From the IMG/VR virus record IMGVR_UViG_3300037504_000578, positions 1 to 26,631 of that record: a DNA stretch of 26,631 nucleotides, one strand, 5' to 3'. This document shows positions 22,481 to 26,631 of this stretch, piece by piece. The notes under the pieces were generated by a model. It worked only from the letters and a program-made list of their open reading frames with translations. It was not told where the DNA came from and did no database searches. This DNA is from a virus. Each line of letters opens with the position of its first letter. The stretch's first letter is position 1. The position numbers were made by a program, and so were the translations under genes.

Positions 22481-22732
22481 ATGAGAAAAATGAGCGAGGC
22501 CCACAAGCTAAAAATTAGCCGGGCGAAGCTAAGAAAAAAAGTCAAAAAACTTGAAAAAAGGATCAAAGAACAAGATCAAACAATTGCCGAAATGTTAAAA
22601 ACAGGGCAAAAATTAAGGTTTGATAATTCTAACTTGATCTGTAAAAATAAAAAAATAAAAAAAAGACTAAAAAGAATCCGGGGAAATTTTTGGATCAGAT
22701 TATTAATTAATTTATTTAAATTAGAAAAATGA
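22481..22732 (+). CDS. Small basic coiled-coil protein, unknown
   Basis: An 83-residue lysine-rich protein. Residues 10-45 show a coiled-coil heptad pattern ('LRKKVKKLEKRIKEQDQTI'), and the C-terminal 'FWIRLLINLFKLEK' is an amphipathic or membrane-binding helix. It overlaps the next ATG by four bases. Unknown role; the hydrophobic tail may attach it to membrane. Confidence 0.55.
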   Translation: MRKMSEAHKLKISRAKLRKKVKKLEKRIKEQDQTIAEMLKTGQKLRFDNSNLICKNKKIKKRLKRIRGNFWIRLLINLFKLEK

Positions 22733-23163
22733 AAATCACAATCGACACAAACGACCTAAAGAAACTAAAAGAGTCGTTTAAAAAAAAAGAGGGTAACTTT
22801 TTTTTAACCCTAGAGGCTGAAAAAAACCTAAAAAAAATCCTTGACATGAAAGATCAAATCGAGGAGGTCTATGAATACGCCAGAGAAAAACTAAAAGAAG
22901 AGGCGGTTAAAATCGAGGGCTTTAAAAGTCTTAAATCAGATAAAATAACCGTTTCATATCGTTTTTTTGGCGGAAAATATAAAATTGATCAAAGTAGAAT
23001 AAAAAAGATTCCTCAAAACTTATACAAAACGATAATTAAATACAACCCAAAAACAAAAGAAATTAGTGAGTTTGTAGAAAAAAACGGGGCCTTGCCTTTT
23101 GGAGTAGAAGAGGTTAAAAGAAATAAACAACTTAACTTTAAAAAGAATGAAAAAAAATCATAA
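22729..23163 (+). CDS. Early protein beside the nuclease, unknown
   Basis: A 144-residue, highly charged protein, helical in residues 8-55 and beta-rich near 60-85 ('KITVSYRFFGGKYKID'). It is placed between the coiled-coil gene and the nuclease, overlapping both. No known domain is evident. The adjacency to annealase and nuclease suggests a recombination or nuclease-control role; this is inference from neighbourhood. Confidence 0.6.
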   Translation: MKITIDTNDLKKLKESFKKKEGNFFLTLEAEKNLKKILDMKDQIEEVYEYAREKLKEEAVKIEGFKSLKSDKITVSYRFFGGKYKIDQSRIKKIPQNLYKTIIKYNPKTKEISEFVEKNGALPFGVEEVKRNKQLNFKKNEKKS

Positions 23164-23728
23164 GTTTCGAGCGAGCTTTACCGTTTTGAATCTTTGGGAC
23201 TCGGGCAACTGGGAGGAAGCGGTAAAGGCATATTTTAAACTGCCCGATCGGTTCGTAAATAAAGCTATGGCCGACGGTAAGGCCTTTCATGAGGCGTTTG
23301 AGGCCCATATAAATAAAACCAAAACCCTTCCGGCTATGTTTGGATCGGCGGGCCTTAGAAACCCAAAAACAGAGCTAAAGTTAGAGGTGGATATTTATGA
23401 AGACATGGAATTGGTTGGAGTGATTGATTGCATGACCGACAAAGAAATATTTGAATTTAAAACCGGCAAAACCGAGTCAAATAATTCTATCTATGAAAGA
23501 CAAGTTAAGGTATATGGAGCGCTGGCTTGGGCGAAGGGTTGCCGCGTCGAAAGGGCCAATATCTTACACTATGACCAATATAATAAAAATACCGATATAA
23601 GCTCGGTTTGGTTGACCGAGGAAGCGATAGAGGAAGCTCTTAACTGGGTCATAACCGTCGGCGGAGACATCCATAATTATTTTTTAAAAAATAAGCTTTA
23701 TGAAAAATTCAGTCCTAAAAAGGTTTAA
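23147..23728 (+). CDS. PD-(D/E)XK nuclease (RecB/Cas4-like), Bet partner
   Basis: A 193-residue nuclease. The family layout is visible: His48 within 'GKAFHEAFEAH', Asp94 in 'LVGVIDCMTD', and Glu103-x-Lys105 in 'IFEFKTGK', followed by a Gln/Tyr helix motif ('ERQVKVYGALAWAKG', 117-131). This is the D-x8-E-x-K pattern of RecB/Cas4-type enzymes. No four-Cys iron-sulfur cluster is visible, so it is not a classic Cas4. Encoded with Bet, it likely resects 5' ends to give single strands for annealing. Start at 23147 overlaps the preceding gene by 17 bases. Confidence 0.83.
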   Translation: MKKNHKFRASFTVLNLWDSGNWEEAVKAYFKLPDRFVNKAMADGKAFHEAFEAHINKTKTLPAMFGSAGLRNPKTELKLEVDIYEDMELVGVIDCMTDKEIFEFKTGKTESNNSIYERQVKVYGALAWAKGCRVERANILHYDQYNKNTDISSVWLTEEAIEEALNWVITVGGDIHNYFLKNKLYEKFSPKKV

Positions 23729-23963
23729 AATAGAAAAGAATTACCTTAGCCTTAAGCAAGATGATTTTGAGATAGCGATTGAAAGGGTGTATTGGGGGGT
23801 TTTGATTGGTCTTTATGATAAAAACAAAAATCTAATGAGGCCCAAGGTAAAAATAAAAAAAGAAAATCTAGCCTTAGCACATTTTGAGGGTAGAATTATG
23901 AAGGTGATTAATTCATGGCTTAAATATTTAGAGGAGGGGGGTGGTTTACATGGACAACCTTAA
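23700..23963 (+). CDS. Small early protein, unknown
   Basis: An 87-residue protein, overlapping the nuclease gene by 29 bases, with mixed alpha/beta character and no known motif ('FEIAIERVYWGVLIGLYDKN' in the first half). The C-terminal 'WLKYLEEGGGLHGQP' ends inside the RBS of the next gene. A later start is possible because the overlap is long, but none is better supported. Confidence 0.5.
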   Translation: MKNSVLKRFKIEKNYLSLKQDDFEIAIERVYWGVLIGLYDKNKNLMRPKVKIKKENLALAHFEGRIMKVINSWLKYLEEGGGLHGQP

Positions 23964-24135
23964 AGACTTAAAACCTTCCGAGATTTTTGAGACGCTAAAC
24001 AATTCTTTAACAATTGAGGAGATTAAGAGATTTGTTGATATTTTAAAGGCGGTAGAAGCGTATAAAGACGCTAAAAATCAAGGTGATAATTCTTTTGCAG
24101 AGTCTTTAAAAAATATGGTTTATTCAATGAAATAA
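23950..24135 (+). CDS. Small helical early protein, unknown
   Basis: I choose ATG 23950 (61 residues) over the GTG at 23941 because GGAGGGGGG lies 8-10 bases before the ATG, one of few SD-like sites here. The product is helical and amphipathic, with 'IFETLNNSLTIEEIKRFVDI' in the first half. It ends 13 bases before a terminator, so it closes the early recombination operon. Function not recognised. Confidence 0.5.
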   Translation: MDNLKDLKPSEIFETLNNSLTIEEIKRFVDILKAVEAYKDAKNQGDNSFAESLKNMVYSMK

Positions 24136-24140
24136 GGGAT

Positions 24141-24169
24141 TTGATCTTGGGGCTATATACTGATAAAAT
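24141..24169 (+). promoter_or_regulatory. Promoter nested in terminator, for the replication gene
   Basis: TTGATC (24141-24146), 17 bases, TAAAAT (24164-24169). The -10 is in the loop and 3' arm of the terminator stem. A transcript starting near 24176 would lack the 5' arm and escape termination. It would drive the replication initiator. The architecture repeats that at 2898-2955. Confidence 0.5.
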
Positions 24170-24183
24170 ATAGCCCCTTTTTT
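24149..24183 (+). terminator. Intrinsic terminator before the replication gene
   Basis: GGGGCTATAT (24149-24158) and ATATAGCCCC (24168-24177) form a perfect 10-bp stem, followed by six T. It ends the recombination operon. Confidence 0.88.
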
Positions 24184-24210
24184 AAATATATAAAAATTAA
24201 AAATGCAAAA

Positions 24211-24999
24211 ATGCAAAAAAAAGAATTTGTCGGGCTATGGATACCGGCACACGTGGTTAACGATACCAGGCTAAGCAATCTTGACATGTTATTATATGCC
24301 GAGATTGCTTGTTATGAAGTTTGTTATAAAAAAAATTCTCAATATGCCCACAGATTTAAAAGGCACGTTAGAACAATACAAAAATCTTTATCAAAATTAA
24401 GAAAATTGGGGTACATTGAAGACATGGCACACAAAGGGCGAAGATTGTCAAGACGGGCCTTGAGAGATAGACCAAAAAGTGACCTTAAAAAGGAGGTTTC
24501 TGAAAAGGGTGGCAAAAACGCCACCCTTTCTAACACGCCCCCATTTAAAAAAACCAGGGGTGGCAAAAACGCCACCCCAGGGGTGGCAAAAACGCCACCC
24601 CCTTATCTATTAGAGAATAATATAGAAAATAAAAAGAAAAAAAAGAAAAAGAAAAAAAAGAAAAATCCCTCACGGGGTGGCAAGCAAAGCTTGCAAAACA
24701 AAGAAGACAATATTGGAAAAAAAATAAATGAAGTAATAAATTTGTTTAATGAAGTAAACCCAAATTATAAAGATTTATTTGAAAACAACACCCAAAGAAG
24801 CGCCATGCAAAAACTTATTGAGAGGTTTGGGTTTAAGCTCATGAAAAGAACGGTTGCAAGTTTACCCGAGTTAATATATAATAAATATTGCCCAACGATA
24901 ACGACACCCTTGCAACTTAAAAACAAGTTAGCGGAATTGATTGCTTTTCAAAAAAAGCAAACCGCTCCAGATAATAAGCATAAAGTCGGAGTAGCATGA
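24211..24999 (+). CDS. Winged-helix replication initiator with internal origin
   Basis: A 262-residue protein of the lambda O / HTH replication-protein type. Residues 10-90 form a winged helix for origin binding ('LSNLDMLLYAEIACYEVC', then 'VRTIQKSLSKLRKLGYIE'). The middle is a low-complexity linker (about 95-160) encoded by three identical dyad repeats and a poly-Lys tract. Residues 170-250 form the C-terminal region shared by these proteins ('EVNPNYKDLFENNTQRSAM', 'KYCPTITTPLQLKNKLAEL'), thought to recruit helicase or loader. No phage helicase is in the window, so a host helicase is likely used. The linker's amino-acid content follows the DNA repeats, including a frame change, so the DNA, not the protein, is conserved there. 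Confidence 0.8.
   Translation: MQKKEFVGLWIPAHVVNDTRLSNLDMLLYAEIACYEVCYKKNSQYAHRFKRHVRTIQKSLSKLRKLGYIEDMAHKGRRLSRRALRDRPKSDLKKEVSEKGGKNATLSNTPPFKKTRGGKNATPGVAKTPPPYLLENNIENKKKKKKKKKKKNPSRGGKQSLQNKEDNIGKKINEVINLFNEVNPNYKDLFENNTQRSAMQKLIERFGFKLMKRTVASLPELIYNKYCPTITTPLQLKNKLAELIAFQKKQTAPDNKHKVGVA
24507..24601 (+). repeat. Three dyad iterons
   Basis: The 18-bp unit GGTGGCAAAAACGCCACC occurs three times, exact: within 24507-24526, 24557-24578 and 24580-24601. Arms GGTGGC/GCCACC (7-8 bp with flanks) surround loop AAAAAC. Spacing of matching bases is 51 then 23 bp, close to whole helical turns. Copies one and two are read as Gly-Gly-Lys-Asn-Ala-Thr, copy three in another frame as Val-Ala-Lys-Thr-Pro-Pro. 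Confidence 0.9.
24507..24694 (+). other. Putative replication origin inside the initiator gene
   Basis: The iterons are followed by a G+C-poor stretch (24602-24666) ending in an almost pure A/G run (24623-24665), a likely unwinding element, then a partial iteron GGGGTGGCAA (24674-24683) and an inverted repeat GCAAGC-AAA-GCTTGC (24680-24694). Iterons plus adjacent A-rich unwinding tract inside the initiator gene is the arrangement of lambda ori in gene O. Function as origin is inference. Confidence 0.7.
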
Positions 25000-25262
25000 A
25001 ATATATAAAATTCCATATATCAAACGACGTAAACATAACCCTTCCAGCCGAAAAAGCTAAAAGAGTCATGGAAAGCCCGGAGAAAATTGTGATGATAAAC
25101 GACGATCAAGGTAACTGGACCGGGTTAAGTATAAATAAATCTTTTATTATGCTAACCGAGGAAGATTTAGAATATACTAGAGCCAAAGAAAGGGAGGAGA
25201 GACAATTTAAAAAATTAAATCATAAAAATGCCAAAAATTTACTGGAGAAAAATGAAAATTAA
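24996..25262 (+). CDS. Small early protein, unknown
   Basis: An 88-residue protein overlapping the initiator stop by four bases. The first 55 residues are beta-like ('YIKFHISNDVNITLPAEKAK', 'KIVMINDDQGNWTGLSINKS') and the rest is a charged helix. A similar layout is common in small phage proteins of unknown role. Coupled translation with the initiator suggests a replication-linked function, but no domain is recognised. Confidence 0.55.
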   Translation: MKYIKFHISNDVNITLPAEKAKRVMESPEKIVMINDDQGNWTGLSINKSFIMLTEEDLEYTRAKEREERQFKKLNHKNAKNLLEKNEN

Positions 25263-25467
25263 AAAAAAGGAGTGGGATGATTGGTATAGCCGGCTAAGCT
25301 ATACGAACCTCGGGGAGAGTTACCCCGGAGTTATCGAGATTGGATTTTTAACCGCTGATAACGACGATGATCGCTTTGAGCTTTGCACTGAAAGCGACCT
25401 AATGAGAATCCAAAGACATCGAGAGGCAAATAATTGGTTTCCCCAACCAATGTTTAAAACCTCCTGA
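25252..25467 (+). CDS. Small early protein, unknown
   Basis: I choose ATG 25252 (71 residues) because GGAG lies five bases upstream and overlap with the preceding gene drops to 11 bases; the ATG at 25228 would overlap by 35. The protein is Trp/Tyr/Asp-rich ('WDDWYSRLSYTNLGESYPG', 'FLTADNDDDRFELC') and ends 'ANNWFPQPMF'. No recognised domain. Confidence 0.5.
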   Translation: MKIKKKEWDDWYSRLSYTNLGESYPGVIEIGFLTADNDDDRFELCTESDLMRIQRHREANNWFPQPMFKTS

Positions 25468-25484
25468 TCTTAAAAAAAACACCC

Positions 25485-25548
25485 CAAATTTCTATTTTTG
25501 TATAAAAAATGTATGATATATCATTTTAAAAAATAAAAAAGAAATTTG
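25485..25548 (+). promoter_or_regulatory. Operator-like nested palindromes with promoter
   Basis: CAAATTTCT (25485-25493) and AGAAATTTG (25540-25548) form a 9-bp inverted repeat; between them is a perfect 12-bp palindrome ATGATATATCAT (25513-25524) that overlaps a strong -10 TATGAT (25512-25517). The -35 (TTTCTA, 17 bases upstream) is weak. The arrangement looks like a repressed or activated promoter for the small genes downstream. Confidence 0.45.
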
Positions 25549-25588
25549 AGGCAAATAAAGACTAATTTGACAATTAATCAAAAAAGTT

Positions 25589-25702
25589 GTGGAAAAAATA
25601 ACAGAGACAACGATGAGAAATGAGTTGTCTCGATATAAAGAAAAAAAAGAGGCTTACAATGAGATTGAAAAAGTTTTAAAAAGAAAATTAAATCAACAAT
25701 GA
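25589..25702 (+). CDS. Short helical peptide, possible gene
   Basis: A 37-residue frame from GTG 25589 (or 29 residues from ATG 25613) ends in TGA overlapping the next ATG. It is helical and charged ('YKEKKEAYNEIEKVLKRKL'). The ATGA coupling to the next gene supports translation, but it is short and the start is uncertain. Confidence 0.35.
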   Translation: MEKITETTMRNELSRYKEKKEAYNEIEKVLKRKLNQQ

Positions 25703-25914
25703 AGCGAAAGAAAAAACACATAAGATCATTTTTAAAAAACAAGGTGCGATTAATGCACTATAGCGACGCGGGTTTTGTTTTAGAATTTCGTTATATCAAA
25801 CCGGCATTTTATATAACCCTTGAATCTATTGGAAAAATTATTAGAGAAAGCGATAATGAAATTAAATTTTTAAACATCAAAAAAAGTGAAAACATCAAGA
25901 ATCATAAAAATTAA
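25699..25914 (+). CDS. Small early protein, unknown
   Basis: A 71-residue basic protein, Lys/Arg-rich at both ends, with a beta-like centre ('AGFVLEFRYIKPAFYITL'). It is coupled to the short frame before it (ATGA) and overlaps the MerR-like gene after it by 29 bases. No domain recognised. Confidence 0.5.
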   Translation: MKRKKKHIRSFLKNKVRLMHYSDAGFVLEFRYIKPAFYITLESIGKIIRESDNEIKFLNIKKSENIKNHKN

Positions 25915-26062
25915 AGATTTTTCAAAACTGGTCGGCGTTTCAATTAAGACTATTAAGAAATACCAAAAAAAAGGGTATATTGAAGACAAAAGGCTTAAAA
26001 ATAATTACCGATTCTTTACCGAGGATGACGTTAAGAATTTTATTAAGCTTTTAAAAAAATAA
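25886..26062 (+). CDS. MerR-like HTH regulator or excisionase-like protein
   Basis: A 58-residue frame from GTG 25886, shorter than most gene callers accept. It reads 'IKDFSKLVGVSIKTIKKYQK' and 'YRFFTEDDVKNFIKLL', the helix-turn-helix plus wing and closing helix of MerR/excisionase-type DNA-binding domains (residues 8-56). As the only clear small regulator in this window it is a candidate to act at the early or operator-like sites. The start overlaps the preceding gene; GTG is inferred because no ATG lies in frame before the HTH. Confidence 0.68.
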   Translation: MKTSRIIKIKDFSKLVGVSIKTIKKYQKKGYIEDKRLKNNYRFFTEDDVKNFIKLLKK

Positions 26063-26081
26063 CTATTAAGATAAAATAAAT

Positions 26082-26327
26082 ATGAACAATGAAATATATA
26101 CTAAGAATTTGTATTTAGCGGCGTACCTTCACGCCAACGGGGTCGAAGTAACCCCCAGAGAGGAACCGCCGAGCGAGCAGTTTGCTGGAAAAAGACAATT
26201 TAGATTTTGTTACAGACCCACAAAAACAGCCGAAAAATACCAAGCCGAATTTTACAACCCCTTAAGCTTGGGCTATAAAATGGTCCATGCGATCAGATAC
26301 TTAAAAGATGTCGTCCATAATTCTTAA
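26082..26327 (+). CDS. DUF5659-like small protein
   Basis: An 81-residue protein whose layout 'YTKNLYLAAYLHANG', then 'FRFCYRPT' and 'YQAEFYNPLSLGY' matches the DUF5659 family of small phage proteins ('lAAyLla.G' ... 'F.F' ... 'YyN'), whose function is not known. It follows the MerR-like gene by 19 bases with an A-rich leader. Confidence 0.6.
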   Translation: MNNEIYTKNLYLAAYLHANGVEVTPREEPPSEQFAGKRQFRFCYRPTKTAEKYQAEFYNPLSLGYKMVHAIRYLKDVVHNS

Positions 26328-26336
26328 TTTATCAAT

Positions 26337-26621
26337 ATGCCAAAAAAGAAAACAAAAAAAAGAACTAAGACTAAAAAGGTATTAGTTAAAAAAGATAAAA
26401 AACCACAAAGCAAACCACCAATCGAGGGTTTTGAGTTTTTGGAGGGTGAGGTTGTTTTAAAAAAAAGGTTTCACCCACTAATTAAAAATTTTAAAATTTT
26501 TAACTACAGAGACCTTAAAATCGAAGGGGTTGAATATATTGAAATAATGCATTATCCGGGGATATATTTTAAAAAAGACATGTTTATTTTCAAAAATGTA
26601 TTTGCAAAAGTGGAGAAGTAA
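26337..26621 (+). CDS. Small lysine-rich protein, unknown
   Basis: A 94-residue protein with a very lysine-rich N-terminus (residues 2-28) and a mixed beta/alpha remainder ('FEFLEGEVVLKKRFHPLI', 'IEIMHYPGIYFKKDMFIF'). The basic N-terminus suggests nucleic-acid binding. It is the last complete gene; ten bases remain after it. Confidence 0.5.
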   Translation: MPKKKTKKRTKTKKVLVKKDKKPQSKPPIEGFEFLEGEVVLKKRFHPLIKNFKIFNYRDLKIEGVEYIEIMHYPGIYFKKDMFIFKNVFAKVEK

Positions 26622-26631
26622 TAAATTTGGG

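Noticed and set aside
25567-25572. Perfect -35 TTGACA in the gap before the small gene cluster
   Set aside because: No acceptable -10 at 16-18 bases downstream.
1-26631. tRNA genes, CRISPR arrays, insertion sequences, attachment sites
   Set aside because: None seen; no cloverleaf with CCA-type ends, no spaced direct repeat array, no transposase or integrase.

Overview
The window is a contiguous stretch of an AT-rich tailed-phage (siphovirus-type) genome. Every supported gene is on the + strand and packing is very dense: many stop/start pairs overlap by 1-30 bases, and no gene-free stretch exceeds 300 bases (largest gaps 1074-1254 and 20729-20905). It could be a free phage or a prophage. No integrase, terminase or portal lies inside, and the first gene is cut by the left edge. 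The host cannot be named from sequence. Standard stop codons are used, four promoters look sigma70-like with TAAAAT -10 boxes, and nearly all starts have an A-rich leader without a Shine-Dalgarno (SD), as reported for Bacteroidota and some Patescibacteria. One gene, the tail tube, carries a perfect SD, so the host ribosome must still be able to read one.

Left to right: (1) 1-2891, head genes: the end of a minor head-like protein with an HNHP metallopeptidase-like motif, a basic small protein, scaffold and major capsid protein. (2) 2898-8380, a glycan cassette wedged between the capsid gene and the neck genes: a 1002-residue protein with three glycosyltransferase domains, a sulfotransferase-like protein, a small unknown, an FkbM methyltransferase and a GDP-mannose 4,6-dehydratase. 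Together they could make, assemble and cap a deoxysugar glycan on the virion or the host surface. (3) 8390-20728, neck, tail and lysis: connector with an inserted domain, head-closure, minor capsid and tail-terminator proteins, a Com-like zinc ribbon, tail tube, frameshifted tail-assembly chaperone pair, tape measure, distal tail protein, baseplate hub, two tandem paralogous fibre/baseplate proteins, a C39-like cysteine peptidase (probable endolysin) and a holin.

(4) 20725-20905, a regulatory junction: promoter, a possible ~83-nt small RNA, a strong terminator, then a second promoter with tandem 10-bp repeats. (5) 20906-24135, early genes: small unknowns, a Bet/RecT annealing protein and a PD-(D/E)XK nuclease, i.e. 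a two-component recombination module. (6) 24141-24999, replication: a promoter nested in a terminator drives a winged-helix initiator whose own gene contains three 18-bp dyad iterons followed by an A-rich tract, the same layout as the lambda O gene/origin. (7) 24996-26631, a run of small early genes including an untracked MerR-like regulator and a DUF5659-like protein behind an operator-like palindrome.

The most notable observations are the in-gene origin, the glycan cassette with its triple-domain glycosyltransferase, promoters embedded in terminators (twice), the possible small RNA, and the tail-tube cistron bracketed by hairpins and carrying the only perfect SD.
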